The position numbers were made by a program, and so were the translations under genes. Below the pieces are notes generated by a model. It was not told the origin of the DNA. It did no database searches and saw only the letters and a program-made list of their open reading frames with translations. A DNA stretch of 64,000 nucleotides, taken from the NCBI GenBank assembly GCA_963580285.1, contig OY757017.1, forward strand, positions 111,819,245-111,883,244, in the 5' to 3' direction. How positions within the stretch are numbered: the first letter of the stretch is position 1; each line of letters opens with the position of its first letter. Source of the DNA: Lucinisca nassula. Taxonomy: Eukaryota; Mollusca; Bivalvia; Lucinida; Lucinidae. This document shows, one piece after another, positions 55,680 to 64,000 of the stretch.

Positions 55680-56180
55680 ACGGTGATCACAGCCGAGTTG
55701 TTCAACGCATCATTTGTTTAACAAACTTGTTAGTTGCCTAAATGTTAACTTTTCTAGCAAGAACAATATCTAATACAGTGTGTTTTTTTTTGCTGAAAAA
55801 TGTTGAGCGAAAATTTAAGAATATTCGTCATATTCAATCACTTTTAACAATATCTTGACTAATGATGTTGTTATTTTTTATCATCTGGGCCATGCATGAG
55901 AAATTCTGGGTGAAACAGCATCCACTAAACAGAGAAGACACTCATCACGGTCCAGTTGTTCAATGCATCATTTGTTTTACAAGCTCATAAGGGGTCAAAA
56001 TGATAACTGTTGTAGAAAGTACTGTATGTGAAACAGTTGTGTTTTTGCTGAAAAAAATTTGAGTAGCTTTTGCAAATGCAAAAGCTAGAGCTCTACTCAC
56101 ATTTTTTTTCCAGCAAAATTTAAGTATATTTGCCATATTAAATGATTAAAGTTTTATCGACACATCAACTAAATGACATT
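55680..56180. repeat. About 250-bp repeat, second and third copies
   Basis: Two direct units each contain GAGAA(T)AC..CAGTTGTTCAA, TTTTTGCTGAAAAA and TATTCGTCATATTCAA or TATTTGCCATATTAAA. They continue the unit at 52830-53199 across the MITE insertion. Confidence 0.7.
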
Positions 56181-56965
56181 ATTTGAGCCAGCGCAAGACA
56201 AAATCTACAAGAAGTCTTGAGCCACCAGCGAAGACTCAGATCAGCCTGCGCATTCCAGCAGTCTGATCAGTGTCTTCGCTGACCGCATGTACCTATTATA
56301 GGCTATGGTAGGGTGACAATCTGGACCAAAAAAATGGGAACCCATACCCCCCCGTATAACAAGACAAGTCATATACCAAAATGTTCGTCAGGATCTGTAG
56401 TATCTGAAACTGCCGGCATAAATTGGCATAAATGATGGCGAGCTGAGAAATCCAAGATGGCGTCCAAGATGGCCGCCATAGCTGTAAAATCCAGTTTTTC
56501 GTAAACTATGAATATAAATACCACAAATCATCTTCAAAACTTATTTTAATTTATTTTTTCTAGTGTAGAAAGAAGATTTGTGCTAGAATGTAGATCAACT
56601 TTTTAGGTTTGACTTGAAAACCGGTGAAAAAAATGATATTAGATTGTTTTTGTGTCTAGTTTCATAGGTGGTACATAAAAGCAATTCTGATGTTTCAAAA
56701 TTTTAACAGTTTTTACATATCTATTGTTTTATTTTAACTAAGACACTATTCTAAAATACATTTAACACTATTCTAATATACATTTATGGTTGGTTATGAC
56801 TTTTTTACCATCAATTTAGCCCCAGGATTACCCCACCCACTCAGTTTACAAGTAAAATTCATTCACATAAATGCTCACAAACAAGGGATTTGTAGGCGTG
56901 TGCTTCATTTTAGACAATTAAGTAGTAGAGGACATTCACAATAATGCTTAGTTCTGTTTTCATAT

Positions 56966-57265
56966 CGTCTCAAAAACATGCCCATATGTTTTTGACCCCC
57001 TTGAATCTCACTTTTTTTTTTTATAGAAAACGGGTTTTCAGGGGTAAGCATTATTTTTCTAATTTATGCTTAAGGACATAGCTTGTGGGTGATTGACAGC
57101 ATAGCCACATTGGGAGGGTTCTAACGAGTCCCATCAATCTATGTTTTGAACAGAAATAAGAAAAATATCATTATTATCTGGATTTTTTTGGGGGGATGGG
57201 GTGAGGGGATGGTAGTAAAATCTTCCAATAGATTTGAATTATGCGTGTTTTCGTAATGTTATGTA
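56966..57265. mobile_element. Hairpin MITE H1, degenerate
   Basis: GACCCCCTTGAATCTCACTT, an eroded palindrome (about 57075-57142) and an end GAATTATGCGTGTTTTCGTA. It is absent from the right arm near 62240. Confidence 0.7.
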
Positions 57266-57584
57266 TTTAGCCATTTGAAACACCACCTCTTTATAATACG
57301 GTTTTCTGAATCCAAGCATAAACCTCTTAGTTAAACAGTGTTATATCCAAATAAAAAGGTAGAAAAGTGTAAAATAACTTCCTTTACATGTTTTTTGTCA
57401 TTTTTTTCTATGCAAATAGTTAGGGGTTTGGGCCTTAAACAGTGTTATATAAAAATGTGTTATGTGTATGATTGTGCTGTACTAATAGGCCATATCAGAC
57501 TACAAGTACATGTTTTAAAACTGTTGTAGTCCTCGGTATAAACATGAGCTAGTATTGTAAACAAGTTCTTACAAATGCTAGTTT

Positions 57585-57902
57585 TTGTTTGTTTGTTTGT
57601 TTGTTTGTTTGAATTGGGGTTTGACGTCCCCGCCGACATTATTAAAGTCATTTTGGAGACATTGCTTCCAATTTTGTGGAACTTTTACCCGACATTGAGA
57701 CGAAATGACATCTCAAGCCCTACCGCCCAATGAAACCAGAAGGCTTATATGCATTGGACGATCTGACACACACCGCTTTGCCTGGGCAGGCTTAGTCCTT
57801 CTTAAAAGCGGTTTAACAGTACTCGTGTTTGGTCAGAGTCCGCTCTTCCAGGAAGCACCATGCAGCCCAATCTATTTCTCCATGCCCGATGGGCGGGGGC
57901 GA
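57585..57902 (-). mobile_element. SINE-A with 17-bp TSD
   Basis: CTTACAAATGCTAGTTT (57568-57584) recurs with one change at 57903-57919. The tail is an expanded GTTT repeat. The 5' end is CGATGGGCGGGGGCGA. Confidence 0.9.
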
Positions 57903-57916
57903 CTTACAAATGTTAG

Positions 57917-58150
57917 TTTGTTTGTATTGGGGTTTAACGGCCCAGTCAACACTATTTAGGTCATTTACTTATCCACACTTTTCCTGTGAACGCTTATACG
58001 TAAGTGATTAACCAGTACAGTGCACATTCTTTCGCATCAGCGGAAAGAAGAGAACGACCGTAGAAAGGATTTCATGATTAATCTCCACGAAAGAATGTTG
58101 CCGACCCCGGCAGGTATCGAACCCGCGTCCTCCTGATCACCATTTATGCG
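57917..58150 (-). mobile_element. SINE-B inserted in the SINE-A target duplication
   Basis: It follows the SINE-A TSD directly, and CTTACAAATGTAAG returns at 58151-58164. The order is GTTTAACGGCCCAGTCAAC, body, and a tRNA-like head with B-box complement GGTATCGAACC, truncated before the A-box. Two unrelated SINE families used the same target within 20 bp. Confidence 0.85.
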
Positions 58151-58164
58151 CTTACAAATGTAAG

Positions 58165-58559
58165 ACCTATTCCAACATGCTTTACTACTTGCAAGCTTGA
58201 GTCCATTGTTGTACTTTCTATGAGCAAATGCAGTCATCACTATACTGATCAGGCTATTTACAACCATATTAGTTAAAAGAGAGAGGCTGCTTGCATCTGT
58301 GTTATGAGCTGTGGAATGAATAACCCAAATTCAGGATCAACCATATGCCCTAGGTCTATAGGGCTAGGCAAATTAATCTTAGATTTTATACCTCCCCATC
58401 AAATCAGTAGCTGATATGTACACCTGTACAAATGGAGCAAAAAAACAACAACAAAAAATTGGTGGTATATGACAAGGTCTAACTCTGGATTTTTGGAGCA
58501 CCATTGTTGCCTAATGTGTTTGTCTGAACAGCAAACCTACAGAAAAATTGCTGCTGCCT
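58165..58559. other. Left arm of palindrome, no gene seen
   Basis: Mirrors about 61690-61780 at its right-hand part (AATTAATCTTAGATTTTATA). No protein frame is recognised. Confidence 0.5.
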
Positions 58560-58760
58560 TAACTGGCCCTGAGACATTTGACTCAATACCAAGATCTGAA
58601 ATCTCTTGAAGCTTGAAGTCTAATTTAGGCATTCTTCTTGCCTATACTATATATGTAAAGAAGAGCAGGTATCACATCCTGTAAGGCAATACAGACAGCA
58701 TAATTGCCCTTTCATCTGGCTCTAGCTTCCTGAAAACAGTGTGAACTGGAATACCTGAAA
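58560..58760 (-). pseudogene. Inverted copy of the gene relic's C-terminal part
   Basis: The minus strand encodes IPVHTVFRKLEPDERAIM and SVLPYR before stops, the same peptide as on the plus strand at about 61465-61535. It shows that the palindrome arm includes part of the gene. Confidence 0.6.
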
Positions 58761-58764
58761 CTGA

Positions 58765-58912
58765 AACCAATACAGCTTATAAGCATGGACGGTCTTACTC
58801 GCACCGCTTTGCCTGAACAGGCTTAGATCCTCTAAGGGGTTTACCAATGCCCATGTGCGGTCGGTTTCAGCTCTGCGTGGAAGCATCATGCAGCCCGATG
58901 GGGGTGGGGGAG
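58765..58912 (-). mobile_element. SINE-A, partial
   Basis: AAACCAATACAGCTTATAAG to GCAGCCCGATGGGGGTGGGG; the tail half is missing. Confidence 0.75.
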
Positions 58913-59159
58913 GGCGAAGACATTTGGACAATATAGCTACTGGAGATGAGAGATACGATAAGAAGTTTGATAAGTTGCCATAAAATGGGTCAAAAGCCAT
59001 TTGAGTCATTCATGCAGGAAAGACTCATACCCATAGCTAGTTAGGCAGTCCAAAGAACAGTCTTATGAGCCTTTGCCTGGGTCAAAACTCCAGACTATGA
59101 GAGATATCAGGTCAATGGCACAGGTGTCTGGGGAAACCAGTCTGAGGAACTGACTGCCA

Positions 59160-59575
59160 CCGGTGAAAAGATATATGCTTTCTATACATCAATTCATTCA
59201 TTCAAGGTCTTGTCTTTCAAAAATGCTCATGATCACGCGAGTTTGTTTACAGATGAAGAATGTATGGTGTCTACCAATAAGTCGGATTTCCTTGAAAAAC
59301 TAGAAAGACTTGCTGGTTGTATAGTATTTGACGGGATGTCTGTACTTAAAATGTTGCAGCATTCATCATGTCTCAAACTGACATATCAACAGATGGTTGC
59401 TATGTTTTGGTCTTACAGTCTTTTTACCATTATTTGGGTAGCTACCATTCACGTCGGTTTTGACAGGAATGAGGAAAACAGTCTCAAATCACAGACCCAA
59501 CAAAAGTGTGGAAAGAATGTTTCTTCACACGTGCCTGTGTCTACGAGGAAAAATATAGTAACTGGTGATTGATAG
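59160..59575 (+). pseudogene. Uncharacterised gene relic, N-terminal part
   Basis: An open frame of 120 codons (59210-59572) contains CIVFDGMSVLKMLQ, a stretch of about 40 residues, then VGFDRNEENSLKSQTQQK. I associate a DGM..(V/F)FDRY..NSLK arrangement with uncharacterised mollusc and cnidarian proteins that later carry a VSSDTDVLVLL-like segment and a CDTTS-like motif; that association is from memory. The matching later segments lie downstream at 61275-61720 in the same orientation, after two insertions. Confidence 0.5.
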
Positions 59576-59620
59576 ATACTTTCAAGCAGTAAAAGCAAGA
59601 ACTTTACATGAGATACCTTA

Positions 59621-60940
59621 TGCTATGTTCCCACTATCACGATTCGTGCCACGATTGCAATCGTGTTCTTAATCGTGGATTAATCGTGGTGATCCTATCA
59701 GATCTTATCAGACCTTGAGGTCAGTCGTGGCAATCGTGTTAATCGTAGAAAATTTTTGAACGGTTCAAAATTTTATCACGATCAACACGATCGATTGTCA
59801 AATCGGGATCATCGTATCACATCGTGTTGCATCGTAACAAAGCGCGACGGATCGCATCTAATCGTGCTTCCAAATCGCGGTGATCGGGGCCAATCTTGGA
59901 CAAAACAAAGTCCGCGTTCTGTTGAGATGTGTTGCGATCTCACAAGATCTGTCACGATTTGTTACGCTCTGTCGGGTGCGATTGCTCAAGACCTTTCAAG
60001 AATGACTCGTGATCAGATACGAGATGATACGAGTAAATGCGATCAGATACGAGTAGGCTACGTTTTTATACGAACGTTCACGATCTATTACGAGTTCTCA
60101 AGATTTAATGCGACTCATTCAGCGATCTGCTCATGAGAGTGTGAGTGAGTGTATCTCAGTTTTACGTCCCACCAATAACTAAGGTCATACGGAGACGGAA
60201 CCTCGGTTTATAGACTCATCCGAAAGTCTGGAGAAGCCCGTGAACGATCCTGCAATCCCTGGTTTATACAGGCCTTTGCTAGTATTTTTAAAGCCTTTGA
60301 ATGATGCCACCCAAAGGTAATGGAAGCTAAGAATGGAAAAGGCAAGCCTGAACCATTCCTGTCAGAGAAATTGCCACATTGTCATCATCCGCAACTCCTA
60401 CCATCATCAATGGCTGAGGCTCAGTGTTTATGCTGTAAAAGTTCAAGAAACAATTAAGTCCATGGTCAGTCCGCCGGCTGTATATATACCAGTCGGGGTC
60501 AAGTCGTAGCTCAAATCGTGATCGCCCTCGATCATGATCGTGAATAACATCGAGACGACAGTCGTATGCTATCGTAACAGAGCGCATCTGCTCGTGATGA
60601 GCGTATAAGAACGTATCTGCACGTATCAGATCGTCCCGATTCGGGGTACTCGATCGTGATGATCGTTTCAGATCGAGACCAAGTCGTAGACTCGATCGCA
60701 ACAATCCTATCGGAACGCATTTGATCGTATCTGAACGTGAGAGCAGTCAGTGGCTGATCGTGATACCTGAAATTGACAAATCGTGATTGGATTGCATCCG
60801 AGCGCAACGAATCGTACCAGAACGTATCGACTCTCATCACCTCGTAGCCAAACCTGAACTTTCAGAGAATATTCCACGACCAGCTACGAATGGCCAATCG
60901 TGGCGTTCGTAACGGATCGCACGACAGTGGGAACCTAGCA
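59621..60940. mobile_element. PIF/Harbinger-like non-autonomous element
   Basis: Terminal repeats TGCTATGTTCCCACTATC (59621) and, inverted, TGCTAGGTTCCCACTGTC (to 60940), flanked by TTA on both sides (59618-59620, 60941-60943). A 3-bp TWA target duplication is the Harbinger hallmark. The subterminal regions are dense in ATCGTG/CACGAT and GATCGTAT/CGTATCAG motifs, which form many small hairpins. A SINE-D (60135-60269) is inserted. No DDE frame is visible; 60270-60480 is unrecognised. Confidence 0.78.
60135..60269 (-). mobile_element. SINE-D, head truncated
   Basis: GTGTGAGTGAGTGTATCTCA, TTTACGTCCCACCAATAACT and ACTCATCCGAAAGTCTGGAG; it stops at CCCTGGTTTATA before the A-box. Confidence 0.78.
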
Positions 60941-61029
60941 TTACTGAAAATTGTCATGAGCTTCTTAAGAAGAATGCTACTGTTGTTGGTGCAGGTTGAC
61001 TTGAGAACAAGGCTCTGAAGTTTCCGCTG

Positions 61030-61230
61030 ATGGAGCACTGTGGTGCAGTTGTAAAGCATTGGATTTGAGATCGAGAGGTAGCCGGTTCGATCCCCACAAG
61101 CGCCACGTGTTGTTTCCTTGAGCAAGGAACTTTATCCACATTGCTTAGTACTTGTTCCTATCCAGGAAAAGAGGGCCACATGGAAGATTAGTACTAGTAC
61201 TAAATGTGTTATCCTCTATAAATATGGTCG

Positions 61231-61268
<38 letters not shown>
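61030..61268 (+). mobile_element. tRNA-derived SINE (SINE-E) with (ATT)n tail
   Basis: Head: an A-box-like TGTGGTGCAGTTGTAAAGCA and a B-box GGTTCGATCCC. Then CCTTGAGCAAGGAACTTTAT CCACATTGCT, a body motif shared by SINEs of many animals, and an (ATT)n tail at 61231-61268. It is the only SINE-E in the window. It separates the two parts of the gene relic. Confidence 0.88.
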
Positions 61269-61274
61269 CATGTT

Positions 61275-61720
61275 GTTACTGTTCAGCATGAACTTTATTC
61301 CAACCGTGAAGAAGCTGATAGTAGAATGATTTGCAACTAGCCGTTGCAGGTTCTCTTGTTGTCAGTTCTGATACCGAAGTTTTCTTTCTACTTGTGCATC
61401 ACTTTAACCTACTTTATGCTGATGACAGGCAGAAAAGGTATTCATGCTGACTGCACCAGGTATATTCCAGTTCACACTGTTTTCAGGAAGCTAAAACCAG
61501 ATGAGAGGGCAATTATGCTGCCTGTATTGCCTTGTGGGTTGTGATACCTGCTCTTCTTTACCTAGTTCAGGCAAGAAGAAGGCAATTCATGTTCTGCCTA
61601 AACCAAACTTCCAGCTTCAAGAGATTTCAGATCTTGGGACTGAGTCAAATGTCTCAGGCTAGTTAAAGCAGTAGCAATTTCTTTTTAGTGCACAGGTGTG
61701 CATATCAGTTACCGATTTGA
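61275..61720 (+). pseudogene. Uncharacterised gene relic, C-terminal part
   Basis: Consecutive peptides in shifting frames: QHELYSNREEADSRMI (about 61283-61330), VVSSDTEVFFLLVHHFNLLYADDR (about 61352-61425; frame changed), IPVHTVFRKLKPDERAIM with LPVLP (about 61465-61535), then FQLQEISDLGTESNVSG-like residues. The SNHEEADTRM and SSDTDVLVLLVHH patterns fit the same uncharacterised family as 59160-59575. Frameshifts and stops show it is dead. Confidence 0.55.
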
Positions 61721-61781
61721 TGGGGAGCTATAAAATCTAAGATTAATTTGCCTAGCCCAGTAGACCTAGGGTATACAGAGT

Positions 61782-62000
61782 AAACCGCTTAGAGTTTCTA
61801 AGCATGCCCAGGAAATGGGTTGCGAGTTGGACCATCCTTGCATATAAAACTTTTTGGTTCAAATGTGTGGCGGGGCTTGAGATGTCATTTCATCTCAATG
61901 TCGGGGAAAGTCCCACAAAAAATTGGAAGCAATGTCTCCAATATGCAAAATGACTGATACAGTGTTGACGGGGGACGTTGTACCTCAGATCAAACAAAAT
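61782..62000 (+). mobile_element. SINE-A, 5'-truncated
   Basis: From GTAAACCGCTTAGAGTTTCT to GTTGACGGGGGACGTTGTAC and a TCAAACAAAATAT tail. It is absent from the matching place in the left arm. Confidence 0.78.
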
Positions 62001-62349
62001 ATAACCTAATTATACAGCATATCCACTTTATAACACGTTTTTATAACACAGTTTTAGATATAACACTTTATAACCCCAAAAATCTAGCCAGTTACACAGC
62101 AAAAATGACAATAAAAGTCATTTTGGATCAATTTGATAAACACTATTTTGCTATTTTGTTTGGATGTAGCACTGCTTAATTAAGACGGTTAATGCTCAGA
62201 TCCCGAAAACAGTGTTATAAAGAGGTGGTGTATCCTAATGGCTGATCAGATAATAAAGTATGAAAACAGAACTAAGCATTAGTTTCAATGCTCTCTTCTA
62301 CGTGTTGTGTAAAATGAAATCCTCGCCTGCAAATCCCTTGAGTGTGAGT

Positions 62350-63060
62350 ATTATGTGAATGAATTGTACTGGTAAACTGAGTGGGTGGGGTTATCCTGGG
62401 GCTAAATTTATGGCAAAAACAGTCATAACAAATCATAAATGTACTTGGAAATAGTGTTAAATGTATTTTAGAATAGTGTCTTAGTTAAAATAAAACAATA
62501 GATAAATAAAAATTGTTTAAAATTTTGAAACATCAGCATTGCCTTTATGAACCACCTATGAAACTTGACACAAAAACGATGAAATGTCTTTTATTTCACC
62601 GGTTTTCAAGTCAAACCTAAAATGTTGATCAATATTCTAGCACAAATCATCTTTACTATACCAGAAAAATAAATTAAAATAAGTTTGTAAGATGATTTGT
62701 GGCAATATTATGTGAATAAATTTTACTGGTACACTGAGTGGGTGGGGTAATCCTGGGGCTAAAATGATGGTAAAAAAGTCATAACCAACCATAAATGTAT
62801 TTTAAAATAGTGTTAAATGTATTTTAGAATAGTGTCTTAGTTAAAATAAAACAATAGATATGTAAAAACTGTTTAAATTTTGAAACATAAGAATTGCCTT
62901 TATGTACCACCTATGAAACTAGACACAAAAACAATAAAATATCATTTTTTTCACCGGTTTTCAAGTCAAACCTAAAAAGTTGATATATATTCTAGCACAA
63001 ATCTTCTTTCTACACCAGAAAAATTAATTAAAATAAGTTTGTAAGATGATTTGTGGTATT
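62350..63060. repeat. Tandem duplication, about 355 bp, in right arm
   Basis: GTGAATGAATTGTACTGGTA..GTGGGTGGGGTTATCCTGGG, AGTCATAACNAATCATAAAT and TTCACCGGTTTTCAAGTCAA appear twice (first unit about 62350-62705, second about 62706-63060). The left arm has a single unit (56510-56870), so the duplication is specific to this arm. Confidence 0.8.
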
Positions 63061-63526
63061 TATATTCATAGTTTATGAAAAACTGGAATTTACAGCTATG
63101 GCGGCCATCTTGGATGCCATCTTGGATTTCTCAGCTCGCCATCATTTATGCCGGCAGTTTCAGATACTACAGATGCTGACGAACATTTTGGTATATGACA
63201 TGTTTTGTTACACGGGGGGGGGTATGGGTTACTACCAGAAATAGTGGACTTTTTGGCCCATTGTCACCCTACCACTAATATCTATCCAAAGAGTGATAAG
63301 CATAAGGTCTTGTCATAGTGGATGAGTGTGTAGATTGATTTGAGTCTGTGCTGGTCACACCAGTCTTATTGTAGGCTTTGTTATGCGCTGGCTCATTTTT
63401 TAAACTTCAGAAGTACTGGCCCAGATGTGTAGGCTTATCTGAGTCTTTGCTATGCATATGTCCAAAGACACAACTTTGCTTTTTGCAGCTCATTTGTCAG
63501 AGAAAGTAATTAATATTCCTCTTGTT

Positions 63527-63686
63527 GTGTGGGTTTGAGTTTTACGTCCCACCAACAGCTAAGGTCATACAGAGACAGGACCTTGGTTTAATGACTCATC
63601 AAAAAGTCTTGAGAAGCTCAGAATCAAACCCACAGCCCCAGGTTTATGAGACAAAAAGCTAAACCATAAAACCACAGAGGCTTCTA
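63527..63686 (-). mobile_element. SINE-D, diverged
   Basis: GTGTGGGTTTGAGTTTTACG, TCCCACCAACAGCTAAGGTC and a head complement AAACCATAAAACCACAGAGG. The B-box complement is mutated (CAGAATCAAACC). Confidence 0.8.
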
Positions 63687-64000
63687 ACTCTTGTTTTTTT
63701 GTTGTTTTTTTTTTTTCTTAAAATAGACTGTGGGTGCTCAATACCATTTAAGCAGATATTATAATTGCAAGGACTCATTATCATGATGAGTGTGGTTTAT
63801 AAAGGTGCTTACTACATAGAATTATCAACATGATGTTCTCCAATGTCCATGTGATGGATACCTCTTTCAAACCCACTTTATATTAAGACAAGAATTTGTG
63901 TCTATGATTGTAGTTCTTGAGAAATGAACTTAGACATGTGCACTGTCCTTGGGGTTGATACAGATGTGGATGGGATGACAAACAAACTGATGAAACGATG
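63687..64000. other. Intergenic, no gene seen
   Basis: Starts with a T-rich run; a short H1-like ACTGTGGGTGCTC fragment occurs near 63727. Nothing else is recognised. Confidence 0.5.

Larger units (their letters stand above)
56184..63396. repeat. Second giant inverted repeat, about 7.2 kb
   Basis: Left arm about 56184-58760, right arm about 61440-63396. Matching pairs: GAGCCAGCGC / GCGCTGGCTC at the outer ends; GGTAGGGTGACAAT (56307-56320) / ATTGTCACCCTACC (63260-63273); ATGGCGGCCATCTTGG region 56450-56480 / 63098-63125; 56870-56965 / 62245-62340; 58340-58420 / 61700-61780; 58560-58760 / 61440-61680. The left arm has later insertions (a MITE at about 56966-57265, SINE-A, SINE-B); the right arm has a SINE-A and a tandem duplication. 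The unpaired centre holds a decayed gene. Confidence 0.82.

Overview
This window looks like non-genic DNA from a large, repeat-rich animal genome, most likely a bivalve mollusc. The clade call is an inference. It rests on several tRNA-derived SINE families, on repeats headed ACAAGAGGGCCC...GCTCACCTGA of a type I associate with bivalves, on pervasive simple repeats, and on an assembly gap of 23 Ns at 30962-30984. I see no intact host protein gene, no true tRNA or rRNA gene, and no prokaryotic-style operon. The only protein-coding traces are broken: a mariner transposase (23.4-24.9 kb), two parts of a degenerate uncharacterised gene (59.2-59.6 and 61.3-61.7 kb), and a short unrecognised relic (31.9-32.3 kb).

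Layout. 0-9 kb: SINEs, hairpin MITEs and a 2.29 kb element (3330-5617) whose ends carry inverted arrays of a GGCCGAGGTGTCT-like motif. 6.9-8.9 kb: a detached third copy of part of the large palindrome. 8.9-11.5 kb: a repeat element with an internal tandem array. 11.7-21.6 kb: an approximately 9.9 kb inverted repeat centred on a (TA)n tract at 16.5 kb. 23.2-24.9 kb: a mariner element with perfect 36-bp terminal repeats. 25-36 kb: palindromes, SINEs, MITEs and minisatellites. 36-41 kb: SINEs, MITEs and three tandem repeats. 41-51.5 kb: two regions of about 147-bp tandem arrays with a pogo-like element between them. 52-56 kb: a MITE split by a 2.17 kb transposon. 56.2-63.4 kb: a second large inverted repeat, with a degenerate gene and a PIF/Harbinger-like element in its centre.

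The most notable content is two unrelated families of small retroelements carrying hammerhead self-cleaving ribozyme motifs. Family 1 has a monomer of 579-592 bp on the minus strand. It occurs as a partial dimer inside a SINE inside the left arm of the 9.9 kb palindrome (13536-14354), and as a monomer inside a MITE (27365-27969). Family 2 has a 382-bp monomer on the plus strand and interrupts the mariner transposase (23792-24217). Both have the architecture of retrozymes or of the pseudo-LTRs of Penelope-like elements: a monomer plus part of a second copy, with the ribozyme near the 3' end. Nested insertions, target-site duplications and one empty site in the opposite palindrome arm give a relative order of events.

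Family names SINE-A to SINE-E and 'hairpin MITE' are labels used here only. SINE strand is given with the A-rich or simple-repeat tail at the 3' end. Boundaries were read by eye and are usually good to a few bases where a target-site duplication is given, and to tens of bases otherwise.
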